From: a bacterium
Lineage (GTDB): Bacteria > Planctomycetota > Planctomycetia > Isosphaerales > Isosphaeraceae
Length of the DNA: 64,000 bases
NCBI GenBank assembly: GCA_016125085.1
Contig: WGMM01000007.1
Location: forward strand, 62,001 to 126,000
Direction of reading: 5' to 3'
In this document: positions 1-8,834 of the stretch, piece by piece
Numbering within the stretch: position 1 is the first letter of the stretch
How the letters are laid out: each line of letters opens with the position of its first letter
Program-made: the position numbers and the translations under genes
The notes under the pieces: model-generated
Seen by the model: the letters and a program-made list of their open reading frames with translations, nothing else
What the model was told of the DNA's origin: nothing
Database searches by the model: none

Positions 1-1
1 C

Positions 2-694
2 TATGCACCGGCGATGAGTTACGCGCCGGCCATGTCATACGCTCCACAAATGAGTTACGCTCCGGCGATGAGTTACGCGCCGGCCATGTCATATGCTCCA
101 CAAATGAGCTATGCACCGGCTCCGGCGGCGGCCCCCACGATGAATTTCGCGATTCCGATGCAGGCTGCGGCACCGAATTTCTCTGCGAATCAAGCCGAAG
201 AAATCAAGAAGCGATTGAGCGACTTCCTGAACGCTCAGGAGCCAGCCGCTGCGGCTGCGGCATCCTCGAAGTCCGATGACGAACATTTCGCCAAACTGGG
301 CAGAATGTTTGCGGCTTCGATGGCGGCCCAGGCCGCGGCACCATCGCAACCTGCGATGAGCTTTGCGCCGCAGATGAGTTATGTGCCGCAGATGAGCTAC
401 GTGCCACAAATGCAGGCAGCACCGGTTTCGATGACTCCGGTCGTCGTCGGCTACACCTATTCCGCTCCGGCCGCTGCCACGGCACCGACGCCGCAGGCAT
501 CGTTCGCTTCGGCCCAGCAGCCTGTCGCGGCGACGACCCAGCCTGTCGTCGTGCAGCAGGTCATCCAGCAGCCGGTCGTGCAGCAGCAGACCAATACGAT
601 GTCCCTGGTCCCGGTGCAGCTCTATCGTCAGAAGAGCTTCCTCGGGCATGAAAAGCTCAAGCCCCTCAACGTCTATCCCTACGGCGTCCGCTGA
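2..694 (+). CDS. MSYAP-repeat, Ala/Pro/Gln-rich protein (5' end outside window)
   Basis: The reading frame is open to the left edge and the first codons (Y-A-P-A) already belong to the repeat, so the start lies outside the window and the ATG at 14 is internal. The visible protein opens with six-residue MSYAPA/MSYAPQ units, then a more mixed stretch near residues 55-110 (QAEEIKKRLSDFL), then degenerate MSFAPQ/MSYVPQ units, and a Gln/Val-rich segment before a basic C-terminus (LYRQKSFLG). No catalytic motif or membrane segment is visible. Low-complexity repeats of this kind occur in secreted or surface structural proteins, but without the N-terminus I cannot say whether it is exported. A strong terminator follows. 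Function unknown; real coding status is well supported by repeat conservation with silent changes. Confidence 0.75.
   Translation, partial: YAPAMSYAPAMSYAPQMSYAPAMSYAPAMSYAPQMSYAPAPAAAPTMNFAIPMQAAAPNFSANQAEEIKKRLSDFLNAQEPAAAAAASSKSDDEHFAKLGRMFAASMAAQAAAPSQPAMSFAPQMSYVPQMSYVPQMQAAPVSMTPVVVGYTYSAPAAATAPTPQASFASAQQPVAATTQPVVVQQVIQQPVVQQQTNTMSLVPVQLYRQKSFLGHEKLKPLNVYPYGVR
11..118 (+). repeat. 54-bp tandem repeat, two copies
   Basis: Two adjacent 54-base units (11-64 and 65-118) encode three MSYAP(A/Q) hexapeptides each. The copies differ only by a few mostly silent changes (for example tac/tat, gag/gag-ct). The array probably continues upstream of the window. Confidence 0.8.
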
Positions 695-736
695 TTCGCG
701 GCGTTCAGGTTCGATGACAGGTCAACGACACGACGA

Positions 737-762
737 AACCCCGGCGAATGATCGCCGGGGTT
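737..762 (+). terminator. Rho-independent terminator of the repeat-protein gene
   Basis: A perfect 11-bp stem AACCCCGGCGA / TCGCCGGGGTT with an ATGA loop is followed by cttcgtttg, 43 bases after the stop codon. Confidence 0.8.
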
Positions 763-826
763 CTTCGTTTGTCATTTGGGACTCGTTGGGCGGATCGAAA
801 CGAGCCGCCTTGCGAACGCCATCAGC

Positions 827-2866
827 TCAAGGTTTCGAATCCTGCTGGCGAATGGCGCGGCCGATGGCGGAATATTCGAGCATCTGCCGCGTAAGGTCTT
901 GCGGATAGCTCACGATAACATCCGTAATCTCGCCCGCACCGTTCTTGACGGCTTCCAGTCGAGGCATCACGAAACCGGTGTAGGAAGGCAGATTCAGTTT
1001 GTCGACACGGGCCAGGACTTCGTCACGCAGTTTCGGATCGAACTTGATTCCGTGCGTTTCGAAAAGTGCTTTCGCCGCTGGATAGTCGCCTTCGGACTTG
1101 ATGCGCTGCACTTCGGCCAGAAGCTTGCCGACACCTTCGCGGAAAGCCATAGCGTCGACCATCACATAAAACGTCTTGCCGTCTCGCTGGCGTTTTTCGA
1201 TCGCTTTCGTATTGGCCATCAGCCAGTTCACGATCATCTGGCGGTTCCGCATATGATCTTCTTCGATCTGGTCGCCTTCGCGTACCCGGCGGAGCTGAAC
1301 AAGAGCGTTGCGCGTGTAGTACTCGTATTCGGCCAGAACGACGTCCTTGTGCTCCTCAGCCTTCACCAGGCCAAGCTCGACCATTTTCGGATCGGCGATG
1401 TAATACAGGGCCACCAGGTCGGCCCGGCCTTCCTCAAGTGCCGAATACTGTTCCTTGAGCACATCCTGCGGCTTACCCTTCAGGGCGTCGCTGATTCGGC
1501 CTGAAGCGTGGCCGATGACTTCGTGCATGTTGACGGTCAGATCCTGCGCCAGGGCACCGTATTTTTCGTTACGCGCGGCTTCTTCGGGAGTCCAGGCGAA
1601 TTCCGTTCTGAGTCCCGGCGGCGTCGATTTCTCATAGGCTTCGATGATGTTCGAAAGCGAGACCGACTTGCTGCCGTGCTTTTCGCGAATGGCCTGATCA
1701 TTCGGCAAGTTGATACCAATAGGCGTGATCGGTCCGGCGTCGCCGGTTTCCACGACCACGTCGATCGCGTTCGCCGTGATGCCCTTCACGTCCGGCTTGC
1801 GATATTTCGGATCGCACGGCATGTTGGCTTCGAAGTAGGGCGCCTGTTCGGCGAGCTTTTTGATCTCGGCCGTTTTGGCGGGATTCACGTAAGACACAAT
1901 CGCCTCATGGCTGGCTTTCTTGCCGCGGGCGTCCATGTAGACTTCGGTGAAATAGTTGATCGTGTCGATCAGGGCGTCCTTGTCCTGCACCCAGGCGATA
2001 TCATAGGCGGCGCGATCCGCATCTTCGGCGGTTTCGTAGACCTTGACGAGCGCTTCAAGAGCCCTGGCCGTCGCTGGAGGCGCGACTTTGACGGCATCCT
2101 TCAAATGGCCGACGACGGCACGAATCTGGGCATCGTACAAGCCGCCGACCTTGTAGGGCTGCTCGACCAGCTTTCCGTCCTGCTTCACCAGCCTTGAGTT
2201 CAGCTCATACTTTTCCGCAAAGCCCTTGAGATCGTCCATCACGACGCCGACGTACAGGTTGTTGGCCGACTCCTTGAGGATGTCCTTGCCATCTCCAGGC
2301 GACTTGTTCGTGACGATCGGCTGATGATTCGGGTCGAACAGCATCGGAGCGAGCCTGGCCACGAGTGCCTCGGGTGTCTCTCCCTTCTCCAGCGGCAGAG
2401 CAGCTCCACCAGCGGCGGCCTTGCGGACCGCAGCAAGAAGTTCCTCATGTGTGCATTCGAGAACGAACTTCCGCGCGGTCAGATTATGATACGGACCATT
2501 GTTGAGCCAGAAGAGCTTCGTATATCGCTCGATCTTCTGCTTCACCGGCTCCCCGGCCACATCGGGGGTGGCGATCAGGGCTTCCATCAGATCACGAATC
2601 ATGAGCGACTGCGCATGCCGCTGATCGTAATAAATGTCGCGAGCCGCGATCGCGGCCTGGTAGAGATGCCAGACCAGCTTCTTCTGTTCGAGAGTCAAAT
2701 CCCGGAAGGCATCGGAATAAACCTGGACGACCGCGGCATCTCCGATGCGTTCCAGCAGGTATGGCCGTTCCTCTGGCTTATCCTGAGCACGCAGAGGCGA
2801 TCCGAACCCGGCGGAAAGGGATATCAGGCAGGCGACGACGGACGTTCGCGGATTTCGCAATCGCAT
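827..2866 (-). CDS. Dipeptidyl-peptidase III family zinc peptidase (M49)
   Basis: The 679-residue protein has the M49 hallmark HExxGH as HEVIGH (His448, Glu449, His453) and, about 26 residues later, EEGRAD (Glu478-Glu479), matching the second zinc-binding motif EExRA(E/D) of dipeptidyl-peptidase III. Such enzymes release dipeptides from the N-terminus of oligopeptides. The N-terminus (MRLRNPRTSVVACLISLS, then AQDKPEE) is a signal peptide, so this homologue is predicted to be exported, unlike the cytosolic eukaryotic enzyme. I chose the ATG at 2866: the frame extends to 3277, but the extra 137 residues are Arg/Cys-rich with no domain character, and the signal peptide starts exactly at 2866. 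The spacing between the zinc motifs is shorter than in the human enzyme, as in other bacterial members. Confidence 0.85.
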   Translation of the reverse strand: MRLRNPRTSVVACLISLSAGFGSPLRAQDKPEERPYLLERIGDAAVVQVYSDAFRDLTLEQKKLVWHLYQAAIAARDIYYDQRHAQSLMIRDLMEALIATPDVAGEPVKQKIERYTKLFWLNNGPYHNLTARKFVLECTHEELLAAVRKAAAGGAALPLEKGETPEALVARLAPMLFDPNHQPIVTNKSPGDGKDILKESANNLYVGVVMDDLKGFAEKYELNSRLVKQDGKLVEQPYKVGGLYDAQIRAVVGHLKDAVKVAPPATARALEALVKVYETAEDADRAAYDIAWVQDKDALIDTINYFTEVYMDARGKKASHEAIVSYVNPAKTAEIKKLAEQAPYFEANMPCDPKYRKPDVKGITANAIDVVVETGDAGPITPIGINLPNDQAIREKHGSKSVSLSNIIEAYEKSTPPGLRTEFAWTPEEAARNEKYGALAQDLTVNMHEVIGHASGRISDALKGKPQDVLKEQYSALEEGRADLVALYYIADPKMVELGLVKAEEHKDVVLAEYEYYTRNALVQLRRVREGDQIEEDHMRNRQMIVNWLMANTKAIEKRQRDGKTFYVMVDAMAFREGVGKLLAEVQRIKSEGDYPAAKALFETHGIKFDPKLRDEVLARVDKLNLPSYTGFVMPRLEAVKNGAGEITDVIVSYPQDLTRQMLEYSAIGRAIRQQDSKP

Positions 2867-3027
2867 AAAACACCTTCGACTTTGTCGTTTCTCACACGTC
2901 GAACACTCTGTGACAGAATACTCGCCAGCGGTGCAGGTCACAAGGGCCGGCGGCATAAGGAATGACGTCGCGATCATCCGCCTGATTGCAGGAAGAATCC
3001 GCGCCTTCGATCCGGATGAATCAGGAA

Positions 3028-3831
3028 TCAATCCTTGGATTTGAGATCGGGCACGACCACGGCATTCGCGGGTATCGCGCCTGCGACGTCGACCTGGGAA
3101 AAAACTGGTGAATCCGAAGGCGGAACCGATTGCGCAACTGTGTCCGCAATTGACGATTCCACGGGTGTTTCGCCGTTCTCGATACCCAGAATCTGCGAAT
3201 GGCTTGCAGGAGCGGCCTGGCCGACAGGAATCGGCGGGCCGACAGGCAGACGGCCCTCTCGCCGTCCCTTTCGCCACCTCACAAGAGCTACGATGATACA
3301 GCCGGCCATGATGATCACGGTCAGGAACCGTTGTGCCTCGTGCAGGCCTCTTTCGATCTGGTGGGCGAATACGTAGCCCAGACCGAACATCAGCGGCGTC
3401 GAAAGGGCCACGGCGACCAGGTCGGTCAGAAGCAGCTTCACGGGCGGAATCCGCAGAATGCCTGCCGTGAGATACGCCGCGGTCCGGAACCCGACGGCGA
3501 ACCGCCCCAGTATCAGGATCTTGATCCCGTGCCGATGGAAGTAGCCCTTCATCTGTGTCTCACGTTCGACGGTGAGAAACTTCCGGGCCAGCGACAGGTT
3601 CATCACCCGTTCGCCGTAAAAGAACCCGAGAAAATAAACGACAAAATCGCCCAGGAGTACACCTATCACACAAGCTCCGAAGGCCAGGGGCGTGAACATA
3701 ATGCCGCGCTTCGACAAAATCGCGGCCAGAATGACAGGGGCCTCCTCCGGCACGGGCAATCCCAGACCGCCCAGCACCAGCAGCAGGATGATGCCGAAAT
3801 AACCGTATTGCCCCAGAAACTCTTCGGCCAC
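3028..3831 (-). CDS. DedA-family (SNARE-associated/VTT) membrane protein
   Basis: A 267-residue integral membrane protein. The N-terminal half carries the family pattern LGGLGLPVPEEAPVILAA (residues about 20-37), then a hydrophobic segment with GDFVVYFLGFFYGERV, and the conserved GRFAVGFRTAAYLTAG region (about 109-124). DedA/VTT proteins are thought to act in polyprenyl-phosphate or phospholipid translocation and envelope homeostasis. After the last membrane helix (about 172-185) there is a basic stretch (RWRKGRREGR) and a roughly 75-residue hydrophilic, Pro/Val-rich tail, longer than usual for the family. It is followed on the same strand by the M49 peptidase gene 161 bases downstream; I see no evidence of a functional link. 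Confidence 0.85.
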   Translation of the reverse strand: MAEEFLGQYGYFGIILLLVLGGLGLPVPEEAPVILAAILSKRGIMFTPLAFGACVIGVLLGDFVVYFLGFFYGERVMNLSLARKFLTVERETQMKGYFHRHGIKILILGRFAVGFRTAAYLTAGILRIPPVKLLLTDLVAVALSTPLMFGLGYVFAHQIERGLHEAQRFLTVIIMAGCIIVALVRWRKGRREGRLPVGPPIPVGQAAPASHSQILGIENGETPVESSIADTVAQSVPPSDSPVFSQVDVAGAIPANAVVVPDLKSKD

Positions 3832-3988
3832 GCCCTGATTTCTCCCTGGCCAGGATAGGCCCTGACGTTCGATAGCCGGCCTGATTCGTCATCATCGTGA
3901 CATGGTCCGCTTTTCGCGTCCAGCGATTTTATCGAGCGACCACGAGCCAACGCCACCTTCGAAAGCCCACGCACGACATGATTCCAGC

Positions 3989-5128
3989 TCAGCCTCGACG
4001 GATCGCGAACCTGAGTAGCTGAAGCGCTGCGAAGCCCGCCAGCCCGATCGGGATCAGGTAGCCCAGATAAAGCGTAAAAGGCAGCCCCAGGGCCGGCCCG
4101 GCCAGAATCAGCGGCAACCCCAGAATGATACCGATGACCATCATGCAGCCGATGGAAGTCATGATCGTCTTGAAGTTGTTCTCTTCGCTGACTTCTTCGT
4201 AATGCAAATCCAGAGCGCGGCCCCGCTTCAGGCTGCGGATCGCTCCCTCCGCCACTTCCATGCAGCGTATGCCATCGAGCAGCCCGGGTATCGGCGGAGC
4301 CTGCCTGAGAGCCGCCTCCTCCCATCGACCGATCATCACGGCGACCGGATCCCATTCCGGCAGATCGATCGTCCGTTCAGAATCGTGTCCCGCCTGTTGT
4401 CCGGTCCGGTCGCGGATGACCAGGCTGCCGGAATACGACCGGGGAGAGTCCGAGCGCCACTCGATCACCTGATCACGCGCCGTCACCGCCAGCCGCACCT
4501 TATCGCCGACAGCCTCCGCCCGGATCGTCATCTCGGCACGCCTGTCACGAGCGGCTCGCATCTGGACAGTCAGGCGCTGCGAAGGCTGAGTGCCTGAGGG
4601 CATGCCCATCGCGGCGATGTTCTCGACCTCGCCGATCAGAACGCGGATCACGTCTACCCATGTGGAAAACGGATCCAGCACGAGCGAACTTCCTGATGAA
4701 GGGACGTGAAGCTCCAGCTCGACCGATTCGATCGGCCCTGATTCGCCTTCCGGTTTCGTCAAACGGCGAATTTCCGAAATAGCCGGATGGAATCGCCAGT
4801 TCAGATCGGGGACGATCACGGCGCCGAATTCGTGATTCGAAAGCGCTACCTGGTAATAAGGATCCGTATCGAGCCCGGGCGGATGCAGGCACAGGCATGT
4901 CCAGCCTTGCCCCGCGGCTCGTCGGAGCAACTCGCCACGCATTTCGGCCACGCCACCCACCAGCGCGGCGTCGATCTCTCTGGCGGCAAGAGCGGTTTCG
5001 AGATCCGTCGTGCCCTCGAGACCCGGTATCGGCGGACAGCACATGACGATCCGGTGCTGGGGATTCTCGACCAGCCGATCGACGAAAGCCCGAATCCGAA
5101 CGTCATCACCCAAAACTACGATATTCAT
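3989..5128 (-). CDS. Gfo/Idh/MocA-like protein with C-terminal membrane segments
   Basis: A 379-residue protein starting MNIVVLGDDVRIRAFV, a Rossmann-like beta-alpha start. The segment DAALVGGVAEMRGELLRRAA followed by CLCLHPPG occupies the place where Gfo/Idh/MocA oxidoreductases have the binding residues and the catalytic EKP motif; here EKP is absent, so NAD(P)-dependent dehydrogenase activity is doubtful. Residues about 325-375 form two hydrophobic helices (MTSIGCMMVIGIILGLPLIL and TLYLGYLIPIGLAGFAALQL), an uncommon addition that would tether the domain to the membrane. I preferred the ATG at 5128 over the GTG at 5155 because a purine-rich GGAATCGATCGG lies just upstream and the Rossmann strand starts there. 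Family assignment is moderate. Confidence 0.6.
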   Translation of the reverse strand: MNIVVLGDDVRIRAFVDRLVENPQHRIVMCCPPIPGLEGTTDLETALAAREIDAALVGGVAEMRGELLRRAAGQGWTCLCLHPPGLDTDPYYQVALSNHEFGAVIVPDLNWRFHPAISEIRRLTKPEGESGPIESVELELHVPSSGSSLVLDPFSTWVDVIRVLIGEVENIAAMGMPSGTQPSQRLTVQMRAARDRRAEMTIRAEAVGDKVRLAVTARDQVIEWRSDSPRSYSGSLVIRDRTGQQAGHDSERTIDLPEWDPVAVMIGRWEEAALRQAPPIPGLLDGIRCMEVAEGAIRSLKRGRALDLHYEEVSEENNFKTIMTSIGCMMVIGIILGLPLILAGPALGLPFTLYLGYLIPIGLAGFAALQLLRFAIRRG

Positions 5129-5236
5129 CCGATCGATTCCGAGCGACTGCGACACGAACTACTCGATGATGGAATCGCCAGGTCCGTCGATTTTCCGTTC
5201 GCCTGACTTGGCAATTCCGATCCTTCCGCACTAATA

Positions 5237-6310
5237 ATGTATGTTCGCACGTGGGTGATTTGCCAACTCGGCATCAGGTCTCCGAAAAGTGCGCGCGACA
5301 GAGATCGATCGACCGTTTCGACAGTGAGCGCCGCAGTGATCGAGGTTGACCAGGATTCCCGATTACCTGAGACCGCAAGAGGTTGCGTCCTGAGTATCGG
5401 CAAGTTCGACGGTGTTCACGAAGGCCATCAGGCACTCGCCAGGGCGGCCCGCGAACTCGCGAATCGAACCTCTACCCGCTCGCTCGCCGTCACGTTCGAT
5501 CCCTTGCCTCTGGCCATCCTTCGCCCGGAAATTCAGCTCGGCCCGCCTCTTACGCCACTGGATCGCAAGATACTGCTTTTGAAACAGTTCGGGTTCGATG
5601 ACGTCGCCGTTTTCCGTACCGGCGAATGGCTTCTGGAACTCGATGCCCGGCCTTTCTTCGAACGGATCGTGCTTGAACGATTCCGTGCGGCAGGTCTGGC
5701 GGAAGGATCCGATTTTTCGTTCGGGCACAATCGCTCCGGCGACGGCAAGATGCTGGCGAACTGGTGTGCAGCTGAAGGACTGGCATATACCGAAGTTCCT
5801 CCCGTGATCTCTGGCGGCCTGGCGGTAACTTCATCGCGCATACGCAAAGCGTTGGAATCAGGCGATATCGAGACCGTGACCGAACTTCTCGGTCACGGTC
5901 TCACGACTCGGGGTCGTGTCGTGCGCGGTGCCGGCCGTGGCCGATCCATATCGGTCCCGACAGCTAATCTCGCCGAAATCGACACCCTTCTGCCGTGCCC
6001 TGGCGTTTATGCCGCGGCCGCAAGGCTTCTTGACCCTGAGAACTCGACTCCCGTCTGGCGGGCGGCTGCCGTGAATATCGGTACGCAACCGACGTTCGGC
6101 AGCGAAATCCCGCGTGTAGAGGTACACCTCGTAGGCGAGCCGGACCGTGATACGTACGGCATCGAGGTGGAAGTGGTCTGGTTACGGCGAGTCCGGGAGA
6201 CACGAAAGTTCGATTCCGTTACCGCCCTCATCTCGCAAATCGCTTATGACATCGAACGTTGCGTCGACTTATACGAAAGCCGGGAACCAGCGGCTGTACC
6301 ATTCGGATGA
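5237..6310 (+). CDS. ribF: Bifunctional riboflavin kinase / FAD synthetase
   Basis: RibF phosphorylates riboflavin to FMN and adenylylates FMN to FAD in the cytoplasm. The N-terminal nucleotidyltransferase domain has GKFDGVHEGHQAL (the G-x-FDGVH-x-GH motif) and, further on, SSRIRKALESGD, equivalent to the S-S-x-IR signature. The C-terminal kinase domain has GRGRSISVPTANL (usual G-x-PTAN) and VNIGTQPTFG, and ends with the FDSVTALISQI region. The 357-residue length includes about 50 residues before the FDGVH motif, more than usual; the first ATG at 5237 has no clear ribosome-binding site, and GTG codons at 5324 or 5336 are plausible alternative starts. Function is secure; the start is not. It stands alone on the plus strand. 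Confidence 0.9.
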   Translation: MYVRTWVICQLGIRSPKSARDRDRSTVSTVSAAVIEVDQDSRLPETARGCVLSIGKFDGVHEGHQALARAARELANRTSTRSLAVTFDPLPLAILRPEIQLGPPLTPLDRKILLLKQFGFDDVAVFRTGEWLLELDARPFFERIVLERFRAAGLAEGSDFSFGHNRSGDGKMLANWCAAEGLAYTEVPPVISGGLAVTSSRIRKALESGDIETVTELLGHGLTTRGRVVRGAGRGRSISVPTANLAEIDTLLPCPGVYAAAARLLDPENSTPVWRAAAVNIGTQPTFGSEIPRVEVHLVGEPDRDTYGIEVEVVWLRRVRETRKFDSVTALISQIAYDIERCVDLYESREPAAVPFG

Positions 6311-6364
6311 AGACGGTGATCGGAAGATTTCATAAGAAAAGCGATAGTTTTCGTAAATTTGGGG

Positions 6365-6393
6365 TGTACATTTCCAGAAAGCAAGACTATACT
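6365..6393 (+). promoter_or_regulatory. Candidate housekeeping promoter for the RRM gene
   Basis: TGTACA (6365-6370), a 17-base spacer, then TATACT (6388-6393). The -10 is close to consensus and the -35 matches 4 of 6. Transcription from here would give an untranslated leader of roughly 140 bases before the TTG start at 6542. Confidence 0.4.
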
Positions 6394-6541
6394 GCCCACG
6401 GCGAGTCGTGTGCTCAGATAACCCGCGAGGTTTTCTGAGGTCAATCATGCGATTCGCTCTGGCCGCTGTCGGCCTCTTTCTGATGAAACCCCGGAAAGTC
6501 CTCTAAGGGTTTCGAAGCTCCGTAGGTTCGGGTAGTCGATC

Positions 6542-6952
6542 TTGAGTAAGAAGTTATACGTCGGAAACTTGTCCTTCCGGACATCCAGCTCCGACCTCGA
6601 CCAACTGTTCTCCCAGTACGGCTCTGTGATCTCCGCGCAAGTGCTCGAAGACCGGGAAACAGGACGCAGCCGTGGTTTCGGCTTCGTCGAAATGAACAGC
6701 GACGAAGAAGCCACAGCGGCCGTCGAAGCGCTGCATGATCATGAATTTCAGGGCCGTCGTCTGACGGTCAATGAAGCCAAGCCTCGTGAACCCCGTCCGG
6801 GCGGCGGCGGTTTTGGCGGTGGCGGCGGCAGTCGCGGCGGCTACGGCGGCGGCGGCGGTGGTGGTGGTGGCAGCCGCGGCGGCTACGGCGGCGGTGGCGG
6901 CGGTGGTCGAAGCGACTACGGTGGCGGCCGGGGCGGCCGTGACCGCTATTGA
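6542..6952 (+). CDS. RRM-domain RNA-binding protein with glycine-rich tail
   Basis: A 136-residue protein made of one RNA recognition motif (residues about 3-80) and a Gly/Arg/Tyr-rich tail (about 83-136). RNP2 is LYVGNL and RNP1 is RGFGFVEM, with the conserved aromatic positions kept, so single-stranded RNA binding is expected. This architecture matches bacterial glycine-rich RRM proteins (cyanobacterial Rbp type), often linked to cold or stress responses and RNA chaperoning. The start is a TTG codon at 6542 (encoding M-S-K-K-L-Y-V-G-N-L); no in-frame ATG precedes the domain. The tail consists of near-tandem GGSRGGYGGGGG units. A long leader with a candidate promoter precedes it and two hairpins follow. 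Confidence 0.88.
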   Translation: MSKKLYVGNLSFRTSSSDLDQLFSQYGSVISAQVLEDRETGRSRGFGFVEMNSDEEATAAVEALHDHEFQGRRLTVNEAKPREPRPGGGGFGGGGGSRGGYGGGGGGGGGSRGGYGGGGGGGRSDYGGGRGGRDRY

Positions 6953-6961
6953 CCCACTCAC

Positions 6962-6987
6962 TTTCCGATCCCTACCGTGATCGGAAA
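6962..6987 (+). terminator. Hairpin just after the RRM gene
   Basis: Perfect 9-bp inverted repeat TTTCCGATC / GATCGGAAA with an 8-base loop, 9 bases after the stop codon. It lacks a T-run, so it may stabilise the mRNA 3' end or pause polymerase. Confidence 0.45.
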
Positions 6988-7015
6988 TCTCATACGTCCA
7001 CATGATTCGTTCAGG

Positions 7016-7043
7016 CCACACCCCTTGTTTTCGAGGGGTGTGG
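7016..7043 (+). terminator. Rho-independent terminator of the RRM gene
   Basis: Stem CCACACCCC / GGGGTGTGG (9 bp) followed by tcttcgcttttagcttt. Confidence 0.75.
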
Positions 7044-7185
7044 TCTTCGCTTTTAGCTTTATAAGCTTTCGAAATTCAAAGATCACGCCGTGAATTCGGT
7101 GGAAGAGCCACACTCTTCACGACGGATCTCCTGATTCGATCGTCCACAACTCCATGGGGAGGAATGAGGCACGACCCTCGTTCGA

Positions 7186-8673
7186 TCAGCCGTGGCCGTA
7201 GCCTCGGTCGAACGCGTCAAGGTCGCGCATATAGCCGTCAAAAACCTTGCGGAATGTGTCGGACTCGACGCGCCACACAGGCTTGTCTTCCGTATGCCGC
7301 TGACAATGATCCTGAATCAGACGATGCAGGAATTTGAACAGGTGCCTGGGGGTCCTCAAATGGGCCAGTGCGTCCTGAAGGGCTTCGTCACTCACCGAAT
7401 CGTCAACGAGCGATCGTAGCCGGGGCTGAAGCGATTCGCCGTCGGCATCGGCTAGAGCGCAGGCACGCAACCGGTCGGTCGCCAGATCATAAAGACTGGC
7501 CCCGGTCCATCTTAACGGCTTGATCAGGTTGAGCTTGTCCGGACGGGCCTTGTCGTAGAATTCCTTGTCTTCCTTGTCCAGGAAGTAGGCGAGTTCGATC
7601 GGCAGCAGTAGCTTGAACCCGATCCCCGGATGCCGCAGGAATTTATGATCCAGCAGCGGCCAGACCAGGGCTCGCATCAGGCGAGGGTCGCCTTCGATCT
7701 GCTGAGGCTCATCAACTCGGTCCACCAGCACGATCACACCCGGAAAGTTCAGCGCAGCCAGCACGCCCTGAAACTTCCGGAGCAGCTCGAAACGCTCTTC
7801 GCCGCTGCCGGCTTTCGTGCCCAGGCTGGGCAGGGGCTGGCCACCCAGATCGCTCGGCTCGAACCAGACGAGTTCCCATCGAAGGGCATTCGGATCCCGT
7901 GCCAGAACACGAACGGCTTTACGAATTTGCGCAGCACGAAGGGTTGCCTTCATAAATCGCCAGGTCCAGTAAACCCAACCCGTGGCCAGCGGTACGATCA
8001 TCCAAGGCAATACGTTCCAGCTCCTCAGGGCTGGAAACAGGTAGATCAGCACGACGACCAGGAGCGATATGCCGAAGCCGATCTGCAGATCGCGCCGGCT
8101 CCAGAGCGGCCGAAACCCGGACCATCGCCGCAGCCGGTTCCATCGGTTCTGAATCGGCTCCTTCGTCGAAGCGTCGTAAAGCGTTGCCAGCAAGAGCAAA
8201 TCACGGCGCTGATCCGGGCTTAACGCTGTCAGCTCCAGCTTCGACTTCGGGTCGGAAAGGCGATCCACCAGCTTGGTAACACCGAGGGACAGGATCGCGT
8301 CCATGTGATCCTGCAAGCGCCATTTGGCCAGAGTCGCTTCGGTGGTCGTCGCTCCGGTCGCCGCTTTGAAATGATCCAGAAACGGGTTGAAGTCATCGTA
8401 CTGAATCAGGAAGACTTTCAGATCCGGGTGGGCATCATTGTGTTCATCGATTCTGGCCGTCGCCTGAAGCCGAAGGGCGGTTTTACCGCTGCCTTTTTCG
8501 CCGAATACGACGGCCGTGGAAGGCTCCATCGGGCTGCCGAGAAACTTGTCCCATTCAGGATGCCGGACATGGTCCAGGCACTTCCGCTTGAAGACGAGAT
8601 CCGTCTGAGCGTCTTCCTCGCTGAATGGGTTGGACGCGATTCCGTGATGCTTCAGGAACTGATCGATCTTCAT
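7186..8673 (-). CDS. P-loop ATPase with two internal membrane helices
   Basis: A 495-residue protein with Walker A GEKGSGKT (residues 58-65) and a Walker B-like VIVLVDRVDE (313-322). Between them, residues about 197-240 contain two hydrophobic helices (GISLLVVVLIYLFPAL and VLPWMIVPLATGWVYW), so the nucleotide-binding core is interrupted by a membrane hairpin. This layout resembles KAP-type P-loop NTPases, whose ATPase core also carries inserted membrane helices, but I cannot confirm that family. The C-terminal third is hydrophilic and helical, ending with FRKVFDGYMRDLDAFDRGYG. The start at 8673 is chosen because GAGGAAGG sits 7-14 bases upstream; the frame continues to 8775 without support. 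No partner gene is evident; role unknown. Confidence 0.7.
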   Translation of the reverse strand: MKIDQFLKHHGIASNPFSEEDAQTDLVFKRKCLDHVRHPEWDKFLGSPMEPSTAVVFGEKGSGKTALRLQATARIDEHNDAHPDLKVFLIQYDDFNPFLDHFKAATGATTTEATLAKWRLQDHMDAILSLGVTKLVDRLSDPKSKLELTALSPDQRRDLLLLATLYDASTKEPIQNRWNRLRRWSGFRPLWSRRDLQIGFGISLLVVVLIYLFPALRSWNVLPWMIVPLATGWVYWTWRFMKATLRAAQIRKAVRVLARDPNALRWELVWFEPSDLGGQPLPSLGTKAGSGEERFELLRKFQGVLAALNFPGVIVLVDRVDEPQQIEGDPRLMRALVWPLLDHKFLRHPGIGFKLLLPIELAYFLDKEDKEFYDKARPDKLNLIKPLRWTGASLYDLATDRLRACALADADGESLQPRLRSLVDDSVSDEALQDALAHLRTPRHLFKFLHRLIQDHCQRHTEDKPVWRVESDTFRKVFDGYMRDLDAFDRGYGHG

Positions 8674-8834
8674 GATTTGACCTTCCTCAGACCGTTCCGA
8701 ACGACCAGGACGTATCGCCCCGGTATTGACGGACGGCTCGTCCAGCGACTCTCCTATCGAAATCGGTTCGAACATGGCCCTTGACGTCAGGGCTTCTGGC
8801 CTTCCCCGATTTTCCCGGCTACGTATTCGTCACC

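Noticed and set aside
2867..3277. N-terminal extension of the M49 peptidase
   Set aside because: The extra 137 residues are Arg/Cys-rich without domain character, and a signal peptide begins at 2866.
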